Positions 36,857 through 45,264 of a stretch of DNA of 64,000 nucleotides are shown one piece after another. Each line of letters starts with the position of its first letter. The first letter of the stretch is position 1. Below the pieces are notes generated by a model. The model saw only the letters and a list, made by a program, of their open reading frames with translations. It ran no database searches and was not told the origin of the DNA. Both the position numbers and the translations under genes were made by a program. This DNA comes from a virus, in the IMG/VR virus record IMGVR_UViG_3300045825_000202, positions 31,793-95,792 of that record; one strand, 5' to 3'.

Positions 36857-38232
36857 AATCCTTCACCCGCAGATTCACCTGTGGCTTCTTTCTTTCCTTT
36901 TTTATGCTTAGTAGAGTCTTTATCGTTCTCTACTTTAGCGGGTTTTTCAATTGATTGTGGGCTAATACGTAACGTATCCCAGTTCATTCCACTAGTAAAC
37001 TTCATCTCTTTTGCACCTCGAATCTTAGTAGTTTCCATACTAATAGCATTATCTTCTTTAGTATGTGCTTCAAGAATAAGTGCAATATCTGGAGCATCTA
37101 AAATACCTTTAGCAAACCTAGTCTGACCATCATCACTAATCTGATAAGGACTCACGATAAGAATATCGTGTTTACGTGCTAATTCTTTTAGTGCCTTTGA
37201 TACTTCAACTTGTGCTTGCCAATCAAACTGATTACCATTAGTAACTACAATCTGATTTAAGTAATCTACTACTGCTACTGTAAAATTATCCCCAAATTGA
37301 GCTTTTACTTTACCTAAGTGTAGATCAAGTTTAGGGATTGTTAAAGCCCTATCGTCTACAATAATCATCTGTCCTTTAGGACGTAATGAGCACTGCTTTA
37401 CTAAGGTCTCTTCAAACTTATATTGATCTCTAGTCTTAACAAATTCATCAACTAAATACTGTGACTCTTCATACATACCCGCACGTGATTTAACTACACT
37501 TAGTAGTTCAGCATCTGTTAGTGTGCCATTCTTTACATTTTGATGGTTAACATTAGCTAAGATACTGATATTACGTTGTAAGGTCTCAATTGCAACCATT
37601 TCAATTGTAAAGTATACACTCGTAAACCCTGCTTCATACTGGTTAGTCTGCATATTACTACAAACAAGGGATTTACCCGCCCCGCGTCTGCCGCCAATAA
37701 GAATTAATTCCTGTCTAGCCGCTCTAATTGTAGCATCAAAGGTATTATTAAGACCTAGATAGATAGTATTTTTGTTGATATCGTCTGGCCTAATAAAGAC
37801 CATAATATCATTCATCGAAAAAACGCCTTCGGTAGTAAGAGTTCTCTTATCCAACTCTAAGACGATATTGGATAAGGATTCTTTTACTTCTGCTGTAGAG
37901 TATAGTGGCAGATTATCAACAAACTTATCTAATAGGCCTATAGTTTCATTTTGAGTGTATAGATCAATTAACGCATCTAATGCTACTTCTGCGTCAATAT
38001 CTTCATTGTCTGCTAGTCTAACAGACGCAATTATTGATGCCGCCGCAGTATCTCTGGATGTTATTTCTAATTCATCGAAAGTAGGTAAAGTACTATACTT
38101 GTCATAGTGCCTACTTAGTAAGGTATATACTGAAGTGTACGTAGCATCTAGGAAACTAAGTCGTAGCTTACTCCATATATTTAAATTAGATTCATTTATT
38201 AGTTTATTAAGTAGGGTTGCACTGATATCTAT
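36850..38232 (-). CDS. DnaB-like replicative helicase, apparent AUA start
   Basis: 460 aa. Walker A GGRRGAGKS (about residues 180-188), Walker B MIIVDDRAL, RecA-like core AVVDYLNQI, and a helical N-terminal primase-interaction domain (residues 1-125). The frame has no ATG, GTG or TTG between the in-frame TAA upstream and TTG 37854, which would delete the N-terminal domain. ATA 38232 lies 7 nt after TAAGGAG. C-terminal tail is Lys/Glu-rich. Confidence 0.8.
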   Translation of the reverse strand: MDISATLLNKLINESNLNIWSKLRLSFLDATYTSVYTLLSRHYDKYSTLPTFDELEITSRDTAAASIIASVRLADNEDIDAEVALDALIDLYTQNETIGLLDKFVDNLPLYSTAEVKESLSNIVLELDKRTLTTEGVFSMNDIMVFIRPDDINKNTIYLGLNNTFDATIRAARQELILIGGRRGAGKSLVCSNMQTNQYEAGFTSVYFTIEMVAIETLQRNISILANVNHQNVKNGTLTDAELLSVVKSRAGMYEESQYLVDEFVKTRDQYKFEETLVKQCSLRPKGQMIIVDDRALTIPKLDLHLGKVKAQFGDNFTVAVVDYLNQIVVTNGNQFDWQAQVEVSKALKELARKHDILIVSPYQISDDGQTRFAKGILDAPDIALILEAHTKEDNAISMETTKIRGAKEMKFTSGMNWDTLRISPQSIEKPAKVENDKDSTKHKKGKKEATGESAGEGLW

Positions 38233-38243
38233 GCTAGTTCTCC

Positions 38244-38543
38244 TTATGCAATTTTAGACTCATTGTCTATAATTACTTGATCTAAAATCTCTCCCAGTTT
38301 ATAAATCGTATCACTACGTAATACTTGTAGTTCTTTTTGGTATGTAAATTTATCATCATACAATAAACTAAGTTGCTTATGTGTTAGCATGGCCTGAAGA
38401 GCAAAGTATATTAGATCATGAGGGTTACTACTATCGGGCATAACTTTAACTTGTGTATGCTTACCGTAGTTTAGGGTCGCTTGCTTTACTATCTCTTCCA
38501 CTGTAAATGCAGTATCGTCATTATATGTTATTGTTACTTGCAT
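38244..38543 (-). CDS. Hypothetical 99-aa protein upstream of helicase
   Basis: Mixed alpha/beta with a helical C-terminus. Its TAA is part of the TAAGGAG ribosome site of the helicase. Function unknown; the position suggests a replication accessory. Confidence 0.55.
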   Translation of the reverse strand: MQVTITYNDDTAFTVEEIVKQATLNYGKHTQVKVMPDSSNPHDLIYFALQAMLTHKQLSLLYDDKFTYQKELQVLRSDTIYKLGEILDQVIIDNESKIA

Positions 38544-38641
38544 TTACTATTCCACCAATCTATTATCCTAGCTTTTTGAAAGTTATACTTATACTTCCAT
38601 TGACGAATAAGTAGGTACTCCCAACTATATTGTTTATTCAT
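38534..38641 (-). CDS. Small 35-aa basic, aromatic protein
   Basis: ATG 38641 to TAA 38536-38534; its end overlaps the next gene start by 10 bp. Trp/Lys/Tyr-rich (WEYLLIRQWKYKYNF). Weak RBS GGATAAG. Confidence 0.4.
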   Translation of the reverse strand: MNKQYSWEYLLIRQWKYKYNFQKARIIDWWNSKCK

Positions 38642-38657
38642 TTGTCTTATCCAATGG

Positions 38658-38691
38658 AAAAAGGCTAGTAGTTACCTTCTAACTACTAGCC
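38658..38691 (-). terminator. Rho-independent terminator (minus)
   Basis: 12-bp stem GGCTAGTAGTTA/TAACTACTAGCC, 5-nt loop, then TTTTT. Confidence 0.9.
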
Positions 38692-38725
38692 TTAATTCTA
38701 TTTTATTATTTTAATTCTTATAGAA

Positions 38726-39469
38726 TTAAGCTGCTTTAGCTTCTGCCTTAGCACGCTTTTGGACCCCATCATAATCTGCAGCTTTAACGCCACGGCGAGT
38801 TAAGAGTGTACGGATTCCTCGCTCAGTCTTGTCCACAGCCTTAGCGATTTCAGCAACCGTCATAGTAGCAATGGCATCACCCAACTCTTCAACTGGATCG
38901 ACTGAATTCTTAGCATGACTTTCCTTTTGTGCAGGGATCTTAGTAATAAGTTCCTTACGCGACAGGCTAAGAGCCTTACCACGAACACTAGCTATTGTCT
39001 TACCTAGGGTCACTGCAATTTCTTCAATGAACTTACCTGCTTGAGCCATCTTGACGAAAACAACTTCTTCATCAGCAGTGTACTTTGTAGCGACTTCCAA
39101 TTTATCAGCAGGACGAACCTTACTGTTAAGTTCAAGAGCTAAAAGCTTACCTTGGATTTGCTTAGCACTGAATTCACCAGGAAATTGTTCAGCAATTTGT
39201 TTGTATGTATATACACCTTCATTAGCAACTACAAACTCTGTAAGAGCCGTAGTTTGTTCTGCTGTAAAAGTAGGTGCCTTAACAGCAGCCATACTCGCAA
39301 CTTCTTTATCAAGTTGACGCAGTTTAGAAGCAATAGAACGAGTAGTTGCACCTAGAGCGGTAGCTGCTGCTTCAACAAGATCAACAGTTACGGGAGATGC
39401 TGTACCTACGACGGCCAATAGTTGTGCTACTGATTCGTCTGTCCATTTTACTTTTTTAGTTTCTGACAT
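38726..39469 (-). CDS. DNA-binding protein with repeated HTH modules
   Basis: 247 aa. Three helix-turn-helix-like segments of the 'TxEQ..L.E.V......YK.IA...g.sakqIqgKL' kind (about residues 12-50, 68-112 and 130-170) plus a fourth near the C-terminus. Resembles regulators of T5-type phages encoded beside the ligase genes (D5-like); that equivalence is my inference. It has its own terminator, so it is probably highly expressed. Confidence 0.6.
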   Translation of the reverse strand: MSETKKVKWTDESVAQLLAVVGTASPVTVDLVEAAATALGATTRSIASKLRQLDKEVASMAAVKAPTFTAEQTTALTEFVVANEGVYTYKQIAEQFPGEFSAKQIQGKLLALELNSKVRPADKLEVATKYTADEEVVFVKMAQAGKFIEEIAVTLGKTIASVRGKALSLSRKELITKIPAQKESHAKNSVDPVEELGDAIATMTVAEIAKAVDKTERGIRTLLTRRGVKAADYDGVQKRAKAEAKAA

Positions 39470-39471
39470 GT

Positions 39472-40221
39472 TTAAATTTCTTTCAAAAGATCGTTTAGAT
39501 CGGTTATTATTGGAATGCCGTATTGTACGGCTTTATCGCGCTTACTAGAACCTTTGCCCTCTTCGTCTACTAGATAATCAGTAGTTTTAGTTACTGAGTC
39601 TACTAGAGTAAATCCTGCGGCTGAAAGCGCACCTTCAGCGTCGGACTTCTTTTTGTAATTGGACAATTTTCCTGTTATACAAACACGTTTAGCATTTGTA
39701 TTAACTTCTTTTATTTTACCCTCAAACTTAAAAGGTAAGAATTCTTTGATATCTTGGTAATCTGTACTAACCCAGTTTAATAAGTTATCAGTTACCTTAG
39801 CACCTAAGCCAGCCTTCTGGCAGGCTTCTTGTGTGATCTGGTTTAGAGCTGTAATTACAGAAGCAAGTTTCTTTCCTGCTGTAATACCAACTAGGGGTAT
39901 ACTCATAGCCGAAAGTACTGTAGCTAGATCTGCTTTCTTAGAACGCTCAATTTCATTAAGTAATTTGTCAGTAAGCTTCTCTCCTATAGCGTCTACTACT
40001 TCACCTCTATCCATACAGTAGATTTCAGTAATATCATTAAGGGCTAGTTTCTCAATAGTCTTTTCGCCTAATCCTTTGATCGAAAGGATTTTAGCAAAAT
40101 GCTCTATCTGTTTACCAATTCTAGCACCACATGAATTATTCTCACAGTACAGCAAATCATTTTTCCACACTAGGATTGACGAGCAGGTGGGGCAGGTAGT
40201 CGGTATGTTAATATCTTGCAT
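39472..40221 (-). CDS. NAD-dependent DNA ligase, C-terminal subunit
   Basis: 249 aa. Four-Cys zinc finger (CPTC, residues 10-13; C26, C31), helix-hairpin-helix region (IKGLGEKTIEKLALND and later), and a C-terminal BRCT domain (CITGKLSNYKKKSDAE...GIPIITD). Pairs with the adenylation subunit at 40301; split ligases are known in T5-type phages. Confidence 0.9.
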   Translation of the reverse strand: MQDINIPTTCPTCSSILVWKNDLLYCENNSCGARIGKQIEHFAKILSIKGLGEKTIEKLALNDITEIYCMDRGEVVDAIGEKLTDKLLNEIERSKKADLATVLSAMSIPLVGITAGKKLASVITALNQITQEACQKAGLGAKVTDNLLNWVSTDYQDIKEFLPFKFEGKIKEVNTNAKRVCITGKLSNYKKKSDAEGALSAAGFTLVDSVTKTTDYLVDEEGKGSSKRDKAVQYGIPIITDLNDLLKEI

Positions 40222-40243
40222 GATTTTGTTTCTTTATGTATCT

Positions 40244-40272
40244 ATTATAGCTCATTAAGTAAGGTAATGCAA
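40244..40272 (-). promoter_or_regulatory. Minus-strand promoter between ligase halves
   Basis: TTGCAT-17-TATAAT. Gives the C-terminal ligase subunit its own transcript. Confidence 0.7.
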
Positions 40273-40300
40273 GTTCATTTTTCTGATGCTTAGGTTGATT

Positions 40301-41245
40301 CTAGTCAACTCTATGAGTCAGTCTAGGAATCACCTCACCACCCATTATAAGTGCTACAGTACATCCAATTTTTAAATCGAGCATTTCTATATACTTTGGA
40401 TTATTCAATGTCGCACGGGATACTAATTTATCACCAATATAGATTGGTTTAAGTATAGCGGTTGGTGTTACCTTGCCGCTGCGGCCTGTGGACCATTCAA
40501 CCCCTAGTAGTTCAGTCTCTACTGCTTCTTGCCGCGTCTTAAGAGCGTATGCTCCCCGAGGCGACTTAGCAGTATAACCTAACCTAGTAAAGGTAGTATT
40601 ATCATTAATACGAAAGACTGTACCATCACATTCAAAGGTACCATCCAAGCAAGGAACAAAGATAGTATTAAACCCTAATAGTTCTAGAACTAGCATATCA
40701 TCTACATATGTATTAGACTGATATGGAAATACCCCGTAAGCAAAGAAACTAATGTCACGTGTACAAAACTCACTAGAATCTTTTAGATTCAGTGCTCCAG
40801 ATGCGTAGTTGCGACTATTTTCAATATGCTTAGGGGCTACAATCTCGCCAGTAACCTGAACTGTTCCGAACTTTTTAATTTCTAAAGGTACTAGGTTTTT
40901 TCTAGCAATAAAGTGTGCAGTAATATCGCGACCTTCAATACCGTCGCCACGAGTAAGAACCTGAGTAAGTTTCCCATCTAGATAAAGGATAGAAATAGCT
41001 GCACCGTCTAGCTTTAGACTTTTAACTAAGGCATACTCTTGTATAGGTTCGTTACTTTCCCCGACGTAGTACTTCGAGAGAGAATACATCGGATATATGT
41101 GTTTACAAACATTTTCGTGTTGTTTGGCTCCGACTGAGGAATAGTTAATAGACTCAGCCAGATGATCAAACTCTTCATCGCTGATAGTAGGGCTTCCGTT
41201 ATAGTATTGAGTACTTTTTCCATCTAGGTATTCTCTAATATTCAT
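40301..41245 (-). CDS. NAD-dependent DNA ligase, adenylation subunit
   Basis: 314 aa from ATG 41245, which overlaps the RNA ligase stop. N-terminal domain Ia YY.G.PTISDEEFD (binds NMN), nucleotidyl Lys in KLDG (about residue 79), GDGIEGRD, and a C-terminal OB-fold (GCTVALIMGGEVIPRL). Lacks zinc finger, HhH and BRCT, which are in the next gene. Confidence 0.92.
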   Translation of the reverse strand: MNIREYLDGKSTQYYNGSPTISDEEFDHLAESINYSSVGAKQHENVCKHIYPMYSLSKYYVGESNEPIQEYALVKSLKLDGAAISILYLDGKLTQVLTRGDGIEGRDITAHFIARKNLVPLEIKKFGTVQVTGEIVAPKHIENSRNYASGALNLKDSSEFCTRDISFFAYGVFPYQSNTYVDDMLVLELLGFNTIFVPCLDGTFECDGTVFRINDNTTFTRLGYTAKSPRGAYALKTRQEAVETELLGVEWSTGRSGKVTPTAILKPIYIGDKLVSRATLNNPKYIEMLDLKIGCTVALIMGGEVIPRLTHRVD

Positions 41246-42222
41246 TGTAAAAACCATTGTTTAATTGCTGTAGCCAGCGGACTACTACACTCTTTACTTG
41301 TAAAACCATTAGCAATCATAGTATCTGATTCTTCTTTATAGATATCAGACATAACCCATTTTAGAAAATCTCCAGTGTATTTTGGTTCACGAGCAGTAAC
41401 ATGTTCCAAACCTTGTTCTAGTCTAGATGTAGTTACTACAGACGCTACAAATTCACGAATACTCTCAATCTTTTCTACATCTACTGGAGCTAACGTCTTT
41501 ACTTTAGATGACGAGTGCTTTTCACCTTTAACTTTAAAGCGAAGCGTATTACTGTTATATACAGTAGTCCAGACAATACCTTCACCTACTAGTGGATGTG
41601 GAAAGTCTTTACCTAGGATCTGTCGTGAAACTGGGCAATCTTGTTCTACTTCAGCGGTTTTAGCGATTAGAGCGGATTGTGCGACCTCGGGTCGGGCAAA
41701 GTCAATATCTAGTGTAAATGTAGGGAAGTCATATATCGTTGGAATAATACCATCACATACGTCGTATACGTCTAGATGGCTAAAGAATACTGTAGACTCA
41801 GCATTTTCACTGACACGAATAGCAAAAACAATAAACTGCTTAGGAATAAAGTTTAACCCTACACCTTTTTGAATATTGCCACCACACCATTCACCAAAGA
41901 TTTGAATAGTATCTCTAATTCCTACTTTATAGTGAAAGCAGATCCTATCAAATACTTGTTGAAATAGACCCGCATTTTGTATTGTCCAAACATGAGAACC
42001 TGCGTTATCTGATTCAAATGTAGTAATACGTTCACGGCTTTGCGTATAAATTTCCCCGCTAGGAGCACGGCAAATTCCATGATTAGTACCATGAAGTTTT
42101 ACTGTTCCAGTAAAGGTAAGAGTAGGTAGCGGTACACCATGATACGAACAATTATACTTAATGTGCTTAATAACACTTCTGAATTGTTCAATTGAAGGAA
42201 ATGCGATATGTTGTTTGTTCAT
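41242..42222 (-). CDS. RNA ligase, T4 Rnl2-like
   Basis: 326 aa. Adenylation motif VKLHGTN (Lys about residue 43), IFGEWCGG (motif III) and RFKVKGE (motif V). Rnl2-type ligases seal 3'-OH/5'-phosphate RNA nicks; tRNA repair is a likely role given the tRNA array. No polynucleotide kinase was seen in the window. Confidence 0.85.
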   Translation of the reverse strand: MNKQHIAFPSIEQFRSVIKHIKYNCSYHGVPLPTLTFTGTVKLHGTNHGICRAPSGEIYTQSRERITTFESDNAGSHVWTIQNAGLFQQVFDRICFHYKVGIRDTIQIFGEWCGGNIQKGVGLNFIPKQFIVFAIRVSENAESTVFFSHLDVYDVCDGIIPTIYDFPTFTLDIDFARPEVAQSALIAKTAEVEQDCPVSRQILGKDFPHPLVGEGIVWTTVYNSNTLRFKVKGEKHSSSKVKTLAPVDVEKIESIREFVASVVTTSRLEQGLEHVTAREPKYTGDFLKWVMSDIYKEESDTMIANGFTSKECSSPLATAIKQWFLQ

Positions 42223-42229
42223 AGTGTAT

Positions 42230-42258
42230 ATTATACTCTAAACTAGAGGCTTTTGCAA
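42230..42258 (-). promoter_or_regulatory. Minus-strand promoter before RNA ligase
   Basis: TTGCAA-17-TATAAT, overlapping the stop of the 42238 gene; drives the RNA ligase and ligase subunit. Confidence 0.7.
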
Positions 42259-42540
42259 GTCTATGATTCTGGTACTGAAATGCGTGCTAAAGGCTTCAAT
42301 AGCTTCTTCCTTAGATACAATTTCTAGAAGGCCATCTAAAAGTGCATAAATATTGTCTATGCCTACTTCCATACTGATACCCTCGCGAGAGGCTTGATAC
42401 GTACCTTCGTAGTCTAGGAAGTACTTTCTAATATGTAGGTAGTTAATTCCGCGAAATTCGTTTACTACTAGTCGTAACTGATACGCTTTAGCTTCGTGAG
42501 TAAATATAACCTTCTCATAAAGTTCAGATTCTTCAGTCAT
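42238..42540 (-). CDS. Hypothetical 100-aa protein
   Basis: Acidic alpha/beta protein, no motif. Overlaps the 41-aa gene upstream by 8 bp. Confidence 0.5.
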   Translation of the reverse strand: MTEESELYEKVIFTHEAKAYQLRLVVNEFRGINYLHIRKYFLDYEGTYQASREGISMEVGIDNIYALLDGLLEIVSKEEAIEAFSTHFSTRIIDLQKPLV

Positions 42541-42658
42541 TTGTATACATCTTATGGTAAAAGTTATTTAATAGACCCAATGCTTTTTCAGAATTACGAT
42601 TATATCGTTCTTGTTTAATTAGAATAAAGTCTAACTCGTCAAGCTCATTAATCACCAT
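42533..42658 (-). CDS. Small 41-aa protein
   Basis: ATG 42658 to TGA 42535-42533; overlaps both neighbours in a tightly packed run. Helical, charged. Function unknown. Confidence 0.45.
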   Translation of the reverse strand: MVINELDELDFILIKQERYNRNSEKALGLLNNFYHKMYTND

Positions 42659-42903
42659 AAATCCTCTGAAAATAGTTCGGGTACTTGGAAGTACCGACGG
42701 CCTACCCTACTCTTTAATGTTCCAGTATTTATAGCTATCTGCATTGCCTCAGTACGACTGTAGAATTTACCATTAATATCTGTAAATCCTTCTTCATATG
42801 GAAAAGTAATAGCATTGAACCTATGTAGTATACTATCGTGCCTATTAGGTTTAGGCATAGAGTATATGTAACCATTACATTTTATAGCTACATGCGTAAT
42901 CAT
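42652..42903 (-). CDS. Hypothetical 83-aa protein
   Basis: Contains SMPKPNRHDSIL, GFTDINGKFYSRTEAMQIA. This phrase order recurs in small early proteins of many tailed phages, but no function is known to me. Coupled to neighbours by 4-7 bp overlaps. Confidence 0.55.
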   Translation of the reverse strand: MITHVAIKCNGYIYSMPKPNRHDSILHRFNAITFPYEEGFTDINGKFYSRTEAMQIAINTGTLKSRVGRRYFQVPELFSEDLW

Positions 42904-43520
42904 ACCCTAACCCCCAGTTTACGTAAATGTTCAAGAGAAGCAAGCTCATATGCTTCCTGGTACGCTGACTGCGACCAGCGCTCTGCTAATAGGTAAATTC
43001 TATAAATCCACCCATACTTTTCAGTTTCCTGTTCGCTATCAATTCTAGCGAGACTATCATATCGTGCGGAATAGACAAGTTCCCCAACTGTGAAGCGATC
43101 ACGCGTAGCTCCATCAGGTATAAGTTCGGGTCTGAAATAGTCGTGGCTAGATTGCCGAATTGGGACAGCATTGTCTTCAAGGACTCTTTTGATGAATCCA
43201 CTTGGTCTAAATGTAGAGTTACTGATTGAGTCAATTGTTGCTCCTTCAAGATATTCTCCAATTATATAAATTGTTTCATCTGGAGTTACAGGTTTACCAC
43301 GAAGCTCAGTACGACGCTTAACTTCATAAACCTGACGTTCTTTATACTTTTCAATAAGAGCAGCAAGTCTTGTAACATTGTAGGAGATACCTAGTACTTG
43401 GCAGCAGTCTTTTTTGCTGCTCGCTTTAGTACCTTCGGCTGGTTCAAGCATAGCAATAACGCGCTCTATATGAGCATCGTCAAGCCGTTCGTTCTCATTT
43501 TTTACGCGTTTAGTTGCCAT
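42900..43520 (-). CDS. Hypothetical protein with HTH-like N-terminus
   Basis: 206 aa. Residues ~30-70 (KKDCCQVLGISYNVTRLAAL) and ~95-125 (IYIIGEYLEGATIDSI) resemble two helix-turn-helix units, suggesting DNA binding. Basic N-terminus. Function unknown. Confidence 0.5.
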   Translation of the reverse strand: MATKRVKNENERLDDAHIERVIAMLEPAEGTKASSKKDCCQVLGISYNVTRLAALIEKYKERQVYEVKRRTELRGKPVTPDETIYIIGEYLEGATIDSISNSTFRPSGFIKRVLEDNAVPIRQSSHDYFRPELIPDGATRDRFTVGELVYSARYDSLARIDSEQETEKYGWIYRIYLLAERWSQSAYQEAYELASLEHLRKLGVRV

Positions 43521-43524
43521 TTAG

Positions 43525-43758
43525 TTAACCCGCATTAAAAGAAGCTAAAATAATACCTGCTTCTGTTCCTAGAACTGCTTCACCAATGTATTCTACTTTA
43601 ACGGCATCAGGAGTACTTGCCCAACTTGTCCACCTACGACCCCATTCACCGTTTGGATTAATAAGTTGTGCTTCTTCCTCAGTTTTTGCAGCAACAACTA
43701 CTGAATCATGTGTATCATACCCGCAATGTTCTACTTGGGTTAATAGCCAAAGTCTCAT
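43525..43758 (-). CDS. Hypothetical 77-aa protein
   Basis: MRLWLLTQVEHCGYDTHDSVVVAAKTEEEA...: a small beta-alpha fold seen in several phage early regions. Role unknown. Confidence 0.5.
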   Translation of the reverse strand: MRLWLLTQVEHCGYDTHDSVVVAAKTEEEAQLINPNGEWGRRWTSWASTPDAVKVEYIGEAVLGTEAGIILASFNAG

Positions 43759-43778
43759 ATTATTTCCTTTAAAGATAT

Positions 43779-43807
43779 ATTATATCCTATAAATAGACGG
43801 AAAACAA
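43779..43807 (-). promoter_or_regulatory. Minus-strand promoter
   Basis: TTGTTT-17-TATAAT upstream of the 43525 gene. Confidence 0.6.
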
Positions 43808-43813
43808 GTCTAT

Positions 43814-44068
43814 TTAATCATATCTAAGAAAGGTTTTCAACTGATCAAATCCACCAATAATAGTATTACCTTCTACAATTAAAGGTACTGACTTAACTTT
43901 AGGAAACTTAGTCTTAAATTGAGTAAGTGGTATGTATGTTTTACCCTCTTCTTGCTTCTGCCCTACATTAAGAGTTACTTCCTGATAGGTATGTCCTTTA
44001 GACTTAATAAGGGACTTTGCCTGTTCGCAAAAAGTGCAACTAGGCTGTGTGTAAACTGTGAATAGCAT
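43814..44068 (-). CDS. Glutaredoxin
   Basis: 84 aa, thioredoxin fold with CTFC redox centre (residues 11-14) and VPLIVEGNTIIGGFDQL (cis-Pro and GSH-binding GG). Probably an electron donor to the class II reductase. Confidence 0.85.
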   Translation of the reverse strand: MLFTVYTQPSCTFCEQAKSLIKSKGHTYQEVTLNVGQKQEEGKTYIPLTQFKTKFPKVKSVPLIVEGNTIIGGFDQLKTFLRYD

Positions 44069-44082
44069 ATGAAATTATTGGG

Positions 44083-44292
44083 TTAGACGCGGGGAGAAAT
44101 TGGGTCGTAGTACTGGGCGTTAGGACCACATGAAGTAGTATCTGTAGATTCACGCATTGCTTTACAACTATACCAAACAATATATCCAAATACTATATTA
44201 GTGGTAGTAGCTGAGGTTGGATGAGAACATTTAGCAACACTAAGTGCAGCAATAGGGGCTCTAAAGTAATTACAGTCTTTACAAAGTTTCAT
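44083..44292 (-). CDS. Small Cys-rich protein (zinc-binding type)
   Basis: 69 aa from ATG 44292 (GGAACAAAA upstream). CKDCNYF near the start, CSHP, and CKAMRE give a likely metal site. Function unknown. Confidence 0.55.
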   Translation of the reverse strand: MKLCKDCNYFRAPIAALSVAKCSHPTSATTTNIVFGYIVWYSCKAMRESTDTTSCGPNAQYYDPISPRV

Positions 44293-44305
44293 TTTTGTTC
44301 CATGC

Positions 44306-44326
44306 AAAAAGGCAGCCTAGGCTGCC
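44306..44326 (-). terminator. Rho-independent terminator (minus)
   Basis: Palindrome GGCAGCCTAGGCTGCC followed by TTTTT, just after the 44332 gene. Confidence 0.9.
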
Positions 44327-44331
44327 TTTGT

Positions 44332-44691
44332 TTAAGAAAATACGCTAACCAGGTAGCTTGCAAGCTTTCCAGTTAATTTCGATAGAATCTCATCGTCGGC
44401 TTCTTTACCCTTAGACTCAATAAGTTCCTTAAGTTCAGCGATCTGAGATTCCTTAGAAACTCGTGGAGCCTTATCACCAGTACCCTTAGCACCCGACTTT
44501 GTAGTCGTAGTTGCTGCGCCTTTCTTGACGTAAACCTTAGCCTGACTAAGTACTTGACGTACTCCATTAGCAGACATTTCAAGATCATCAGCAATTTCTT
44601 TTACCAATTCAACAGAATTCTCTTCTGTAGGTCCGCCCGCCATATACGTATCAATTGCTTGCTTCTTCAATTCTTCGGTCCAAGTTGCCAT
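44332..44691 (-). CDS. Small HTH regulator-like protein
   Basis: 119 aa. N-terminal HTH (VKEIADDLEMSANGVRQVLSQAKVYVKK, shown here only as a region, residues ~28-55), Lys/Thr-rich linker, helical tail. Has its own promoter and terminator, suggesting strong expression. Related in style to the protein at 38726. Confidence 0.55.
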   Translation of the reverse strand: MATWTEELKKQAIDTYMAGGPTEENSVELVKEIADDLEMSANGVRQVLSQAKVYVKKGAATTTTKSGAKGTGDKAPRVSKESQIAELKELIESKGKEADDEILSKLTGKLASYLVSVFS

Positions 44692-44720
44692 TTAATTTCC
44701 TATTTGTTGTTTAAAGATTA

Positions 44721-44749
44721 ATTATACAATATTTTCATTGATAATTCAA
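44721..44749 (-). promoter_or_regulatory. Minus-strand promoter
   Basis: TTGAAT-17-TATAAT for the 44332 gene. Confidence 0.8.
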
Positions 44750-44760
44750 GTATATATTCT

Positions 44761-44836
44761 TGGTGCTCCAGTCCGGTACTGCCCCGACTTCGCCTGCTTA
44801 CAAGACAGGACATCATCTATTAAATGTTTCAAGAGC
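44761..44836 (-). tRNA. tRNA-Thr(TGT), atypical T-loop
   Basis: Acceptor GCTCTTG/CTGGAGC (one mismatch), D-stem ACAT/ATGT, perfect anticodon arm CCTGT-CTTGTAA-GCAGG (anticodon TGT, reads ACA), encoded CCA. The T arm lacks the usual TTCGA loop (GCAGTA instead), so its function is uncertain. Confidence 0.6.
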
Positions 44837-44928
44837 AAAGACTAGGTTTTTATGCAGAACCCTGTCATAAACTGTGTATATGCGTAAACTATCAGTTTAC
44901 CTAAGTAGATCACTATCCACAAACAATA
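44837..44928 (-). other. Non-coding stretch with hairpin
   Basis: Contains a GTAAAC-TGATA-GTTTAC hairpin on the minus strand; no gene seen. Lies between the 44929 gene end and the tRNA. Confidence 0.4.
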
Positions 44929-45201
44929 CTAAACCATCTCCATAATCACTTCAGACATTTTATCTGCATTAAAGCAGCGATAGTGGTTTTCAACATCAAA
45001 GTCAAAGTTAAGTTGGTTAACTTTAGCTAGGTATTCATCACGAAGTTTGCCCAGTGCTTGAACGTACATAACCTGATCTTCAGCGCCAAGTTCAGTAATA
45101 TCTGTACCTTCGTAATTAGTAGAGGGCTTGACTACTGGTGAAAGCACCCGTTCAGATACGGAACCATTAGCCTTAGTATATTTGAATGTAATGATGTTCA
45201 T
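44929..45201 (-). CDS. Hypothetical 90-aa protein
   Basis: Conserved-looking small protein (SERVLSPVVKPSTNYEGTDI...YVQALGKLRDEY), no motif. Own promoter just upstream with GAGAA ribosome site. Confidence 0.6.
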   Translation of the reverse strand: MNIITFKYTKANGSVSERVLSPVVKPSTNYEGTDITELGAEDQVMYVQALGKLRDEYLAKVNQLNFDFDVENHYRCFNADKMSEVIMEMV

Positions 45202-45225
45202 GATATTTTCTCTGTTTAAGCGTTA

Positions 45226-45254
45226 ATTATACAGGGATTTATCAAACTAATCAA
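45226..45254 (-). promoter_or_regulatory. Minus-strand promoter
   Basis: TTGATT-17-TATAAT followed by CGCTTAAACAGAGAA, a variant of the shared leader. Confidence 0.8.
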
Positions 45255-45264
45255 GTCTAAAATT

